From assembly GCA_963618735.1 (NCBI GenBank), contig CAVEUM010000006.1, positions 1-64,000 of the forward strand: 64,000 nt of DNA. The letters are read 5' to 3'. The notes below the pieces were generated by a model. The model was not told the origin of the DNA. It did not search any database and worked only from the letters and a program-made list of their open reading frames with translations. This DNA is from CAKUFA01 sp963618735 (GTDB taxonomy: Bacteria; Bacillota; Clostridia; Christensenellales; Aristaeellaceae). The position numbers and the translations under genes were made by a program. Shown here one piece after another: positions 9,031 through 17,181 of this stretch. Every line of letters begins with the position of its first letter. Position 1 is the first letter of the stretch.

Positions 9031-9072
9031 CAAAAAGCCGTGAGGACTCACAAAGAAATCCTCACGGCTTTT
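9031..9072 (-). terminator. Intrinsic terminator of the cytidylate-kinase-like gene
   Basis: On the minus strand AAAAGCCGTGAGGA pairs with TCCTCACGGCTTTT, and the 3' arm runs into TTTTTGC. It lies directly after the stop at 9082. Confidence 0.8.
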
Positions 9073-9081
9073 GATGTATTA

Positions 9082-9699
9082 TTACAGCTCACTCAAATAG
9101 GCCTTTACAATAGCGGCACATTTTTCACGGCCGATCTTGGAAGAATCCATGCACAGGTCATAGAAATCGGCATCCTTCCAGTCGTGGCCGGTGAAGTAGT
9201 GGTAGTACTCTGCGCGACGCTTGTTGATATTGCGGATGGCTTTCACGGCATCCTCGTTGGTCATGCCGTACTTACTCATGACCGAGCGGACGCATACATC
9301 TTCCGGCGCGTGAACATACAGCTTGATGACGTTGGGCGAATCCCGAAGAACATAGTTGGCACAGCGGCCTACGATTACGCAATTTTCTGTTTCGGACAGG
9401 GCACGGATAATTTTTGCCTGATAGCGGAACAGATTTTCATTGGAAATGAAGTCGTCACGATCCGGGGGAATGGTGCGGCCATCAAATACGTTGCTGGCAA
9501 TGCGGAACAAGGGTGTGCGACGGAAGGTTTCATCGGCTCTGGCGAAAAAATCCTCATTGATGCCGCTGTCGTTGGAGGCAAGCTGCAACAGCTCACGGTC
9601 ATAAAAGGACCAACCAAGCTCTTCGGCCAGCATTTTGCCCATGGCGTGGCCGCCGCTGCCGAAACCTCTCGCAATGGTAATGACGTGATAATCAGACAT
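9082..9699 (-). CDS. Cytidylate kinase-like family protein
   Basis: A 205-residue protein of the AAK_like/cytidylate-kinase-like family (Pfam PF13189 type). The P-loop appears as ARGFGSGGHAMGK near the N-terminus, followed by FYDRELLQ and later VGRCANYVL, the usual order in this family. True CMP kinases carry GPAGSGKST instead, so the substrate cannot be stated; a nucleotide or small-molecule kinase role is inference. The ATG at 9699 has GGGAGGT seven bases upstream and gives the MSDYHVITIARGFGSGG start. Monocistronic: it has its own terminator and faces pheST. Confidence 0.82.
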   Translation of the reverse strand: MSDYHVITIARGFGSGGHAMGKMLAEELGWSFYDRELLQLASNDSGINEDFFARADETFRRTPLFRIASNVFDGRTIPPDRDDFISNENLFRYQAKIIRALSETENCVIVGRCANYVLRDSPNVIKLYVHAPEDVCVRSVMSKYGMTNEDAVKAIRNINKRRAEYYHYFTGHDWKDADFYDLCMDSSKIGREKCAAIVKAYLSEL

Positions 9700-9839
9700 G
9701 CGATAACCTCCCTTCGTAGAAGGAAACAATCTTTATGTCTATATTATACGCCAAAATGGCAAAAAATCAACCGAAAAATGCAAATTTGACAGAAATGGAA
9801 CAATGGACGAGCAAAAAAGGGTAAAGAAAAAACCGCACC

Positions 9840-9958
9840 CGCTCAGACTGGGCAAACCTGCAGCACATCCGGCAAACGCTTACTGCTGCTTCCTTCCGGA
9901 CCTGACAGGGTTCACGCTGACGGATCGCACAGGACCCAATCTTCATCGCGAATACGGC
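9840..9958 (-). ncRNA. ffs: Signal recognition particle RNA (small bacterial type)
   Basis: The minus strand contains GTCAGGTCCGGAAGGAAGCA, the universal SRP domain IV core with the GGAA tetraloop and internal loops. The flanks pair (GTGAACCCTG with the GTAAGCGTTTGCC side, and GATTGGG at 9935-9941 with CCCAGTC at 9846-9852), giving one long hairpin. With a promoter starting transcription near 9958 and a T-run after 9840, the RNA is about 118 nt, so it lacks an Alu domain. It would bind Ffh and direct membrane targeting through FtsY, which is encoded at 60480-61394. Confidence 0.93.
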
Positions 9959-9964
9959 TCTACA

Positions 9965-9993
9965 AGTATAGCTTATATGGCAGAAAAAAGCAA
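9965..9993 (-). promoter_or_regulatory. Promoter of the SRP RNA gene
   Basis: Minus-strand TTGCTT and TATACT with a 17-base spacer; the predicted start is about seven bases beyond the -10 box, just before the RNA. Confidence 0.7.
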
Positions 9994-10015
9994 GCTTTTT
10001 TTCAGAAGCAGAGAC

Positions 10016-10483
10016 TTATTCTTCTGCTGAAAGAATACTTACCAGCCTCAGCAGCGTTGCCATCGCGTTATTCAGCTCCTTTGCTTCACTGCGGCTCAGC
10101 TTGCCAGACCATTCTTCTACACAGGCACGATAGGAGGCACAGATGGCCTCAAGCTGTTCCTCACCGGCGGGAAGCAGTTCAACGCGCACTACACGATGAT
10201 CCACTTCATCCCGCATGCGGGAAATGAAACCGCTGCTATGAAGACTGTTAATCAGCGGGGTAATGTTGGGCTTGGCAATGCCCAGGCGACGGGACAAATC
10301 GCCCACAGACATGGACCCTTCCTGCAGGAGAATAAGAATCTGAATCTGGGAAGCAGGCATTCCATGAGCCTGCTGGAGAACATCTGCCTTCAGCAGCTTC
10401 TTCGGGAAAACAGGAAATGCCTTGAGGAGCTTTTCTGTGATGCTATCTACAAGAACTGCGTCCATGGAGCTCTTTTTTGCCAT
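10016..10483 (-). CDS. MarR family transcriptional regulator
   Basis: A 155-residue protein with the MarR winged helix-turn-helix: MPASQIQILILLQEGSMSVG, then LSRRLGIAKPNITPLINSL (recognition helix) and a wing segment SRMRDEVDHRVVRVELLPAG with the usual D-x-R. Flanking helices would form the dimer interface. MarR proteins repress nearby or own genes until a ligand binds. Its target cannot be told: the divergent neighbour is glyA across a 326-base AT-rich gap. The ATG at 10483 has GAGGG upstream; an ATG at 10465 is an alternative. Confidence 0.9.
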   Translation of the reverse strand: MAKKSSMDAVLVDSITEKLLKAFPVFPKKLLKADVLQQAHGMPASQIQILILLQEGSMSVGDLSRRLGIAKPNITPLINSLHSSGFISRMRDEVDHRVVRVELLPAGEEQLEAICASYRACVEEWSGKLSRSEAKELNNAMATLLRLVSILSAEE

Positions 10484-10809
10484 AATCTACACGCCCTCGC
10501 AAAAATGAAGTAACGACCGCATAGGGAGTGATACGATCGCGTAATATAATATAATACAACTTGATTATAACCTTTTCAGGAAACTTTTTCAAGAAAAAAT
10601 CAAGGATGAATTCCCAAAAATTGTTGCAATTTCGCGAGAAAACGAAAAAAATACGAAACTTTATTCTCGGAACACAAGAAAATGTGTTTACTTGTATTCT
10701 TGTTAACAAAGAACAGGAGAAGTGCAGCTTTGAAGCTGTTTTTTCGTTGACCGCAGAGAAAAAAACGGCTATAATGCCTCTTAATTTCAAAAAGAAAGGG
10801 CGGAGTTTC
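10484..10809. other. AT-rich divergent intergenic region, MarR gene / glyA
   Basis: This gap holds the glyA promoter (10747-10775), AT-rich DNA with TATAAT-like strings near 10543-10556 that could serve the MarR gene on the minus strand, and a small hairpin CAGCTT-TG-AAGCTG followed by TTTTTT at 10725-10744, immediately before the glyA -35 box. That hairpin resembles an intrinsic terminator that would block read-through from further upstream. No open frame with a ribosome site is seen. Confidence 0.55.
10747..10775 (+). promoter_or_regulatory. Sigma-A promoter of glyA
   Basis: TTGACC and a perfect TATAAT with a 17-base spacer, about 30 bases before the glyA start codon, giving a short leader with no room for a riboswitch. 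Confidence 0.85.
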
Positions 10810-12045
10810 ATGGAGCTTGAAGTTATTCGGCAAGCAGACCCGGCGGTGGCGGAGGCTATTGATCAGGAATTGGAGCGTCAGCGGACACATATTGAGCTGA
10901 TTGCCTCAGAAAATTTCGTTTCCCCGGCGGTGATGGCTGCCATGGGTACGCCGCTGACCAACAAGTATGCTGAGGGCTACCCGGGACACCGTTATTATGG
11001 CGGCTGCGAGTATGTAGACATTGTGGAAAACCTGGCACGGGACCGCGCCTGCCAGCTCTTTGGTGCAGAGCATGCCAATGTGCAGCCCCACTCTGGTGCA
11101 CAGGCGAACATGGCGGTTTATTTTGCCATGCTGCAGCCTGGGGATACGGTGATGGGCATGAATTTGTCGCATGGCGGCCACCTGACCCACGGCAGTCCTG
11201 TGAACATCAGCGGCAAGTATTTCCATTTCGTGCCCTACGGGGTCGATCCTGAGACGGAGATGCTGAATTACGAGACCGTGCGACAGGTGGCACTGGAGTG
11301 CAAGCCGAAGCTGATTGTGGCTGGTGCCTCGGCCTATCCGCGCGTGATCGATTTTGCCAAACTGCGTGAAATCGCCGATGAAGTCGGTGCACTGCTCATG
11401 GTGGATATGGCACATATTGCAGGCCTTGTGGCTACCGGGCTGCATCCGAGTCCTGTGCCTTATGCCGATTTTGTGACCACCACCACCCATAAGACCCTTC
11501 GCGGCCCCCGCGGCGGCATGATCCTCTGTAAGGAGCAGTATGCCAAGGCCATCGATAAGGCTATTTTCCCCGGCACCCAGGGCGGCCCGCTGGAACACAT
11601 CATTGCAGCCAAGGCTGTCTGCTTTGGTGAGGCATTGAAGCCGGAATTCAAGGAATATCAGGCACAGATTATCCGCAACGCCAAGGCATTGGAGAAGGCT
11701 TTCCGTGAGGAAGACATCCGCATGGTGTCCGGCGGTACGGACAATCATTTGCTCCTGCTGGACTTTACCGGCAAGGATGTGACAGGCAAGCAGCTGGAGG
11801 GCTGGCTGGAAGAAGCCAACATCACCGTGAACAAGAACACGGTGCCGAACGAAACGCGCAGCCCCTTTGTGACCAGCGGTCTCCGTGTTGGCACACCTGC
11901 TGCCACTACCCGCGGCCTGAAGGAAGAACAGATGACTATGATTGCCCACTGGATTGCACGGGTCGTGCGTGAAGGCGAGGCAGCCTGCCCTGAGGTCAGG
12001 CAGGAAGTTGAAGCACTGATGCGCAACTATCCGCTGTATGCGTAA
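10810..12045 (+). CDS. glyA: Serine hydroxymethyltransferase
   Basis: A 411-residue PLP enzyme of standard length. It has the N-terminal IELIASENFVSPAVMAAMG, the NKYAEGYPGHRYYGG segment, the HLTHGSPVN loop, and the PLP lysine motif VTTTTHKTLRGPRGGMI. It interconverts serine plus tetrahydrofolate with glycine plus 5,10-methylene-tetrahydrofolate in the cytoplasm. The ATG at 10810 is preceded by AAAGAAAGGGCGGAG; an upstream in-frame extension covers the promoter and is not coding. Confidence 0.97.
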   Translation: MELEVIRQADPAVAEAIDQELERQRTHIELIASENFVSPAVMAAMGTPLTNKYAEGYPGHRYYGGCEYVDIVENLARDRACQLFGAEHANVQPHSGAQANMAVYFAMLQPGDTVMGMNLSHGGHLTHGSPVNISGKYFHFVPYGVDPETEMLNYETVRQVALECKPKLIVAGASAYPRVIDFAKLREIADEVGALLMVDMAHIAGLVATGLHPSPVPYADFVTTTTHKTLRGPRGGMILCKEQYAKAIDKAIFPGTQGGPLEHIIAAKAVCFGEALKPEFKEYQAQIIRNAKALEKAFREEDIRMVSGGTDNHLLLLDFTGKDVTGKQLEGWLEEANITVNKNTVPNETRSPFVTSGLRVGTPAATTRGLKEEQMTMIAHWIARVVREGEAACPEVRQEVEALMRNYPLYA

Positions 12046-12084
12046 ATCATGGGTCGCCGTCTACATATTGCAGCTTTTGTTCCG

Positions 12085-12113
12085 TTGTGATTTTTGCCGC
12101 CCTGTGGTATACT
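12085..12113 (+). promoter_or_regulatory. Sigma-A promoter for the 12165-13140 unit
   Basis: TTGTGA and TATACT separated by 17 bases, between the glyA stop and the next ribosome site. Confidence 0.65.
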
Positions 12114-12164
12114 TCCTCTAATGACAGCAAAGCGTATGCTTAGTGCAAAGGAGTATTGCGGCGA

Positions 12165-12842
12165 ATGAAGACACCTGTGAACAAGATGACCCTGCGCCAG
12201 CACTGGAATTATAGCTGGTGGAAATATTTTCTGCTGATTGTTCTGTCCATTGTGGGGTGGAATCTCATCTACACCATGACGGCCTATCGTCCGCCGGCCA
12301 ACAAAAAAGTGGATTTCTATCTTTCCAGCGCCATGGCTGACCAGAATATGCTGGATGAGTATCTGGAAAATATCCGCGTATCAGAAATGCCGGATATGGA
12401 ACAGATGACATCCGTGGTGCTGACAACGGATGAGTATTATGGCGCCATGCAGCTGGCAACCTATATTGCGGCAGGGGAGGGCGATGTGTATCTCCTCACG
12501 GCAGATACCTTCCAGCAGTACGCCACCTCCGGTGCGATGCTTCCGCTGGAGGATTATGAGGATCTGCTCGCTCAACTGAACGCGGTGGGATTGGACGCCG
12601 GAAAGGGATGGCGCACGGAAAGCGACAGCGGCGAAAGACATCTTTACGGTATTCCTGCCAGCTCTCTGACGGGATTTGAAGCATACAGTGTTGATCCGGA
12701 AGATATGTATTTGTGCGTCATGGTGAACTGCGGCAATAATGACATGGCCGTGCAGCTTCTGCAGTGCATGATCCGTGACATGCAGCCTGGCGAAGAGGCC
12801 GCGACGCCTACGGATCTGGCAACAGCGACGGACGCACAGTGA
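12165..12842 (+). CDS. Single-span membrane-anchored protein of unknown function
   Basis: A 225-residue protein. A short basic cytoplasmic stretch (NKMTLRQHWNYSWWK) leads to one membrane helix at about residues 19-38 (YFLLIVLSIVGWNLIYTMT), then an outside domain. The segment AAGEGDVYLLTADTFQQYAT followed by GAMLPLEDYEDLL looks like a piece of an extracellular solute-binding fold (a site for a domain-2 loop), but the protein is far shorter than such proteins. The tail reads ATPTDLATATDAQ, like the CapA protein at 3894. The ATG is preferred over a TTG at 12156 because AAAGGAG would abut the latter. Function unknown; cotranscribed with the Dabb gene. Confidence 0.75.
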   Translation: MKTPVNKMTLRQHWNYSWWKYFLLIVLSIVGWNLIYTMTAYRPPANKKVDFYLSSAMADQNMLDEYLENIRVSEMPDMEQMTSVVLTTDEYYGAMQLATYIAAGEGDVYLLTADTFQQYATSGAMLPLEDYEDLLAQLNAVGLDAGKGWRTESDSGERHLYGIPASSLTGFEAYSVDPEDMYLCVMVNCGNNDMAVQLLQCMIRDMQPGEEAATPTDLATATDAQ

Positions 12843-12855
12843 AAGGAAGAATCCT

Positions 12856-13140
12856 ATGCTGCATCATATTCTGGCAAAATATACAGAGGATGTGACCGAT
12901 AAGCAGGCGCTGATTCCTCGCATTGAGCAGATTTTTGCTTCTCTGAAAGAAGTGGATGGCATTCACAGCGTGTCGGTTCACCCCAATGTCGTTGACAGAC
13001 CCAACCGATACGATGTGATGATTGTCATTGACATGGAAAAAGAAGCGCTGGATGCCTACGACCAAAGTGAGGCACACCACCGCTGGAAGGACGAATTTGG
13101 TCCCCTGATGGCGAAAAAGGCGATCTTCGACTGTGATTGA
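12856..13140 (+). CDS. Dabb (stress-responsive A/B barrel) domain protein
   Basis: A 94-residue protein with the single Dabb ferredoxin-like domain: MLHHILAKYTEDVTD at the start and the closing QSEAHHRWKDEFGPLM motif with the conserved His and the C-terminal KKAIFDCD strand. Such proteins dimerise; most are of unknown function, and some are small-molecule cyclases or monooxygenase-like. It starts 13 bases after the membrane protein with AAGGAAG as ribosome site, and a terminator follows, so the two form a two-gene unit. Confidence 0.85.
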   Translation: MLHHILAKYTEDVTDKQALIPRIEQIFASLKEVDGIHSVSVHPNVVDRPNRYDVMIVIDMEKEALDAYDQSEAHHRWKDEFGPLMAKKAIFDCD

Positions 13141-13146
13141 TCCCTT

Positions 13147-13180
13147 GGCTGTGAGAGAAAAGATTCTTTCACAGCCTTTT
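13147..13180 (+). terminator. Intrinsic terminator after the Dabb gene
   Basis: GGCTGTGA pairs with TCACAGCC, with further pairing inside the loop, then TTTTCTTT. Confidence 0.85.
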
Positions 13181-13236
13181 CTTTGCGTTGAAACGGCTTT
13201 TGTGCGATTCAATCTGCTCCTCTTCGGCTGAAATAG

Positions 13237-13265
13237 TTGCAGGAGATTGCGAAACATGGTATAAT
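13237..13265 (+). promoter_or_regulatory. Sigma-A promoter of the 13298-17069 unit
   Basis: TTGCAG and a perfect TATAAT with a 17-base spacer, 32 bases before the next start codon. Confidence 0.8.
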
Positions 13266-13297
13266 ACAAGGAGTTAGTAGAAAGGGGCTTATTGCCA

Positions 13298-14197
13298 ATG
13301 AAGCGTTCGCTTGTGTGTGGTATTGTTTGCGCACTGATGCTGTGCGGACTTGCCTTTTTGATTTCCTCACCTGCGCTGGCGGAGGTTGTGCCGCTGGACA
13401 TCGATCAGACGGTACCCGGAAACCCTGCCAAAGAAAGCGGCTGGATTTCTGATGAAGAATATGAAGATGAGTCGATTCATGTAACGACGGAGCATAGCAC
13501 CGTTGGTAAGGTGAAAACCAGCATTGTGCGGATTAAGATTGCTGATCCCAGCCAGATTCGCACGGCCATGAGTAAGGACAATTATGACGACAAGACCTAC
13601 GTGAAGGCTACCGCTATGGCCAAGCATGTGAATGCTATTGCCGCCGTGAATGGTGACTTCTTCAAGTATTTCTATAAAATCGGCTATGTGGTGCGCCAAG
13701 GCGTATTCTATCGGGATGCACTGAATGGCGAACGGGATGTGCTGATTATTGACGACAAGGGCGATTTTCATGCCGTGCGCAATGCTACCAGTGAGAGCAT
13801 GGCGGACTATCTGGCAAACACCTTCCCGTCGGATCGCACGGTGATGAATACCTTCACCCTGGGTCCTGTGCTGGTGGAAAATGGCGAGGTGCAGGAAATT
13901 ACCACCCGCGAATTCCAGTATCGCTACAAGATGCAGCGCGTTTGCATTGTGCAGACGGGTGAACTGGAGTATGCCATTGTGGAGTGTGACGGCAAGGCAG
14001 ACGCTACCTCCGGCATGACCATGGCCAGCTTTGCGGAGTATGTGCAGAGCCTGTTCCCTGACTGCATCCTGGCTTACAATCTGGATGGCGGCGGATCCAC
14101 CAACGTGATTGTGAACAATACCCGCATCCACAAGAATTCGGATGCCCGCAACATCAGCGACATTCTGTATTTCGCGTCTGCTGCATCGGAGGATTGA
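13298..14197 (+). CDS. Exported phosphodiester glycosidase family protein (NAGPA-like)
   Basis: A 299-residue protein with a signal peptide (MKRSLVCG then hydrophobic residues to about 27, ending PALA). The mature part holds the phosphodiester glycosidase domain (Pfam PF09992): AAVNGDFFKYFYK near residue 115, TLGPVLVENGEV, and NLDGGGSTNVIVNN near the end, the family's most conserved motif. Relatives remove N-acetylglucosamine from phosphodiester-linked sugars; in clostridia their substrate is usually unknown and a wall-polymer role is inference. The ATG at 13298 has AAAGGGG upstream and is chosen over a TTG two codons earlier. First gene of a unit with the Lgt paralogue and murA. Confidence 0.88.
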   Translation: MKRSLVCGIVCALMLCGLAFLISSPALAEVVPLDIDQTVPGNPAKESGWISDEEYEDESIHVTTEHSTVGKVKTSIVRIKIADPSQIRTAMSKDNYDDKTYVKATAMAKHVNAIAAVNGDFFKYFYKIGYVVRQGVFYRDALNGERDVLIIDDKGDFHAVRNATSESMADYLANTFPSDRTVMNTFTLGPVLVENGEVQEITTREFQYRYKMQRVCIVQTGELEYAIVECDGKADATSGMTMASFAEYVQSLFPDCILAYNLDGGGSTNVIVNNTRIHKNSDARNISDILYFASAASED

Positions 14198-14198
14198 C

Positions 14199-15215
14199 AT
14201 GGAGCCGATCCAACTGGGTTCACTAACGGTTTATCCTTATGGCCTTGCCGTGGCGCTTGCCGCAGCAATCGGCCTGATCTGGATGAGTCAGAATGGCCGC
14301 CGAATGGGATTGAAAAACGGCGTGGTCAGCGGCTTTGCAGTGCTTGCGGTGCCGCTGGGTACCATCATGTCCCATGTGGTCTATTCATTGATTCGCTTTG
14401 ATTGGCTGATGGAAAAGGGCTTTGGCCACATCCTGAGCCTGACGGATGGCGGTTTTACGCTGTACGGCACCATGCTTGGCTGCTTTCTGGCGGCACTGGT
14501 GGTGTCTCGCCTGAACAAGGTTTCTTTGAGCAGACTCCTGGATGCCGCAGCGGCTCCTGCAGCGTTGACGATTGCCCTGTGCCGTCTGGCGGAAGGACTG
14601 GTCGGTCAGGGTTATGGACGGTACCTGAGCGACTGGTTCGACGGCGAATCCGGCATGAGCTTGTTCGCACTGGAGGATACTTCCTTCCTGGAGCATTTTC
14701 CCCTTGCAGTGGAAGACATGTATGAAGAATGGTGCTGGGCTGTCTTCGTGCTGGAGGCTGTGTTTGCACTGGTGATGATGCTGGTGCTCATTAAGTCGAA
14801 GGCACAGCGCGAAGGTAGCAAAGTTACGCTGCTGCTGTTGATGTACGGCGCATCGCAGGCACTGTGCGAAGGCTTACGGGAAGATGCCGTGCTCCGCTGG
14901 GGCTTTGTACGTGTCAACCAGATTCTCAGCGCTGTGGCGATTGCAGGCGTCCTTGTGTGGTGCATTGCACGCTTGCCGAAACAGCAGAGGAACATGAAGC
15001 AAATTATTCTGGCCTGGTGCGGTACGCTGTGCGGTATGCTGCTGGTGCTGGCCATGGAATTTGCAGTGGAAAAGAAGATCGTTTTCCTTGAATGGATGCC
15101 GATGGATGTGTGCTACCTCATTACCGCCCTGTCTGGCGTGCTGATGGTATGCTGCATTCTTCCCCTGTGGCGCAAGCAGGATTGCGCAAAAGAATCTACC
15201 CCGGCGGTTGCCTGA
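14199..15215 (+). CDS. Lgt-family membrane protein, diverged at key residues
   Basis: A 338-residue polytopic membrane protein of the prolipoprotein diacylglyceryl transferase family. It keeps the overall layout: GGFTLYGTMLGCFLAALV matches the GGLAxxGGLIG segment, LDAAAAPAALTIALCRLAEG the LAPxxxLGQAIGRxGN segment, and FVRVNQILSAVAI the late GQxLS segment. The central signature, normally GRxGNFxNGExYGR, reads CRLAEGLVGQGYGR, so the conserved Asn and Glu are Glu and Gln. It also carries extra hydrophobic helices at the C-terminus. It may be a paralogue rather than the true lipoprotein enzyme. Starts one base after the previous stop, with GGAGGA inside it. Confidence 0.75.
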   Translation: MEPIQLGSLTVYPYGLAVALAAAIGLIWMSQNGRRMGLKNGVVSGFAVLAVPLGTIMSHVVYSLIRFDWLMEKGFGHILSLTDGGFTLYGTMLGCFLAALVVSRLNKVSLSRLLDAAAAPAALTIALCRLAEGLVGQGYGRYLSDWFDGESGMSLFALEDTSFLEHFPLAVEDMYEEWCWAVFVLEAVFALVMMLVLIKSKAQREGSKVTLLLLMYGASQALCEGLREDAVLRWGFVRVNQILSAVAIAGVLVWCIARLPKQQRNMKQIILAWCGTLCGMLLVLAMEFAVEKKIVFLEWMPMDVCYLITALSGVLMVCCILPLWRKQDCAKESTPAVA

Positions 15216-15256
15216 GAATTTCCCTTTGGCAATGCACGAGAGGAGTTAAGAACCCT

Positions 15257-16525
15257 ATGCCCAAGAAAGAACGAATGCTGATTACCGGCGGAAACGCGCT
15301 GGAAGGCGAGGTACGGGTGAGCGGCGGCAAGAACACGGCAGTGGCTGTGATTCCTGCAGTGCTTTTGTCCGATGAGCCTTGCACCATTGAAAATCTGCCG
15401 GATATCGAGGATGTCCACGCACTGGTGGATATTCTGCGTTCCCTCGGTGCTAAGGTAACCTATGTCCCGGATGAATTCATGACCATTGACCCCAGAACCG
15501 TGGAAGGCTGCCATGTGGGATATCAGCTGGCTCGTCGCTTGCGGGCAAGCTATTATCTGCTGGGCGCTCTCCTGGGAAGATGCGGTAAGGCGGAAGTGGC
15601 TGCTCCCGGCGGCTGCGAAATCGGTTCCCGCCCCATCGACCAGCACCTGAAGGGCTTTCAGGCACTGGGGGCTGAGGCAGAAGAACGCGGCGGCATGATC
15701 ATTGTGGAGGCAAATGACCTTCGCGGCAGTGACGTATTTTTCGATATGGTCACCGTTGGCGGCACCATCAATGTGATGCTGGCGGCGGCAAAGGCGAAAG
15801 GCACCACGGTGATTTACAATGCCGCGAAGGAACCTCATATTGTGGACCTGGCCAACTTCCTGAACAGCATGGGCGCCAAGGTCAAGGGTGCGGGCACGGA
15901 TGTGATCCGCATTCGCGGTCAGCAATATTTGCATGGCACGAATTACGCGGTTATCCCGGACCAGATTGAAACGGGCACCCTGATGATTGCTGCCGCGGCT
16001 ACCCGTGGTGATGTGATCGTTCGCGGATGCATCCCTACCCATATGGAAGCGCTGACTGCTAAGCTGCTGGAAATGGGCGTGAGGGTTTCTGACAGTGATG
16101 ATGCGATTCGTGTCCGCACTTTGGGGGCACATCGGGCAGTGAATATCAAAACCCAGGTGTATCCCGGCTTCCCGACTGATTTGCAGCAACCGATGAGTGC
16201 TTTGCTGACCACGGCACACGGCACCAGTGTTATCACTGAAACGATTTTTGAGCAACGCTTTAAGCATCTGGATGAGATTCGTCGCATGGGTGCTCACATC
16301 CGTGTTGTGGATCGGGTGGCCATGATCGAGGGCGTTTCGCAGCTTTATGGCGCACCTGTGACAACCACGGACCTTCGGGCAGGCGCAGCACTGGTCGTGG
16401 CAGGTCTGATGGCTCGGGGCGTGACGGAAATCTACGAGCCTGAGTACATTGACCGCGGTTATGAGCATATAGAGGAAAAGCTGCGTTCTCTGGGCGCGGA
16501 TATCCGGCGTGAAACCATCGAGTAA
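15257..16525 (+). CDS. murA: UDP-N-acetylglucosamine 1-carboxyvinyltransferase
   Basis: A 422-residue EPSP-synthase-fold enzyme of normal MurA length. The N-terminus has VSGGKNTAVAVIPAVLLSD (substrate-binding Lys-Asn) and the catalytic loop PGGCEIGSRPIDQHL has Cys120, the position of the fosfomycin-sensitive Cys115 of E. coli. RAGAALVVAGLMARG near the end is also typical. It transfers enolpyruvate to UDP-GlcNAc, the first committed step of peptidoglycan synthesis. GAGAGGAG lies before the ATG; the gene follows the Lgt paralogue by 41 bases and belongs to the same unit. Confidence 0.96.
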   Translation: MPKKERMLITGGNALEGEVRVSGGKNTAVAVIPAVLLSDEPCTIENLPDIEDVHALVDILRSLGAKVTYVPDEFMTIDPRTVEGCHVGYQLARRLRASYYLLGALLGRCGKAEVAAPGGCEIGSRPIDQHLKGFQALGAEAEERGGMIIVEANDLRGSDVFFDMVTVGGTINVMLAAAKAKGTTVIYNAAKEPHIVDLANFLNSMGAKVKGAGTDVIRIRGQQYLHGTNYAVIPDQIETGTLMIAAAATRGDVIVRGCIPTHMEALTAKLLEMGVRVSDSDDAIRVRTLGAHRAVNIKTQVYPGFPTDLQQPMSALLTTAHGTSVITETIFEQRFKHLDEIRRMGAHIRVVDRVAMIEGVSQLYGAPVTTTDLRAGAALVVAGLMARGVTEIYEPEYIDRGYEHIEEKLRSLGADIRRETIE

Positions 16526-16556
16526 GAAAAAATTTGTAGGCGGGAGGTGAGCGGTC

Positions 16557-17069
16557 TTGAATGATCCTTTCCAGATTCTTGGACTGAAGCCCACGGCAAC
16601 GGTGGATGAAATTCGCACCGCTTACCATTCGCTGGTGAAACTCTGCCATCCTGACCGTTTCCGTGACCCTGAAGAGCAGAAGACGGCGCAGGAAAAACTG
16701 ATTCGGATCAATCTTGCCTATGAAGAGGCCATCAAGCTTGCTGCACCACGGAAGGCAGTGACCTACACGAATTCCCTGCCCAAAGAGGAAGCAAAACACC
16801 TGGCACGGAAAATGCTGGGGCAACAGAATCCGGAAAGTGCACTGAGATACATGCTTCGTGCAGAAACACGGGACGGCGAATGGTACTTTATGCAGGGGCA
16901 GATCTTGATGATGCTCAGGCAGTATGAATCAGCGAACGAGTCTTATCGCGAGGCTGTGAAACGTGAGCCCAACAACATTGAGTACCGACGGGGCGCGCTG
17001 GACGCGGCAGTGGCACTGCGCGAAAGCAAAACGTTAGTTGGCAGAATCAAGCGGATGCTGAAAAAGTAA
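16557..17069 (+). CDS. J-domain protein with a TPR-like tail
   Basis: A 170-residue protein. Residues 2-62 form a J domain (NDPFQILGLKPTATVDEIRTAY ... CHPDRFRDP) with the HPD tripeptide needed to stimulate DnaK. A second part (about residues 75-150) reads as helical pairs ending in QYESANESYREAVKREPNNIEYRR, a tetratricopeptide-like repeat. It lacks the Gly/Phe and zinc regions of DnaJ, so it is a specialised co-chaperone whose client is unknown. Start is TTG at 16557 with GGGAGGT eight bases before. Last gene of the murA unit; a terminator follows. Confidence 0.85.
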   Translation: MNDPFQILGLKPTATVDEIRTAYHSLVKLCHPDRFRDPEEQKTAQEKLIRINLAYEEAIKLAAPRKAVTYTNSLPKEEAKHLARKMLGQQNPESALRYMLRAETRDGEWYFMQGQILMMLRQYESANESYREAVKREPNNIEYRRGALDAAVALRESKTLVGRIKRMLKK

Positions 17070-17098
17070 TCAGACAGGCGGCATTTTGTGCCGTGATA

Positions 17099-17144
17099 CC
17101 GGGAAGTGCGTGTACTTTGAAAAGCACCTGCCCGGCTTTTCCTT
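17099..17144 (+). terminator. Probable terminator between the murA unit and polA
   Basis: CCGGGAAGTGC pairs imperfectly with GCACCTGCCCGG, followed by CTTTTCCTTT. The stem has bulges, so the call is moderate. Confidence 0.5.
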
Positions 17145-17181
17145 TATGGACGGCAATGAATCAGGCAGGAGGAAATGTAAC

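Noticed and set aside
9803..10030. 75-codon plus-strand frame over the SRP RNA
   Set aside because: The minus strand carries the universal SRP RNA core with promoter and T-run; the frame is incidental.
13292..13297. TTG start two codons before the phosphodiester glycosidase ATG
   Set aside because: It would sit too close to AAAGGGG; the ATG gives a normal basic signal-peptide start.
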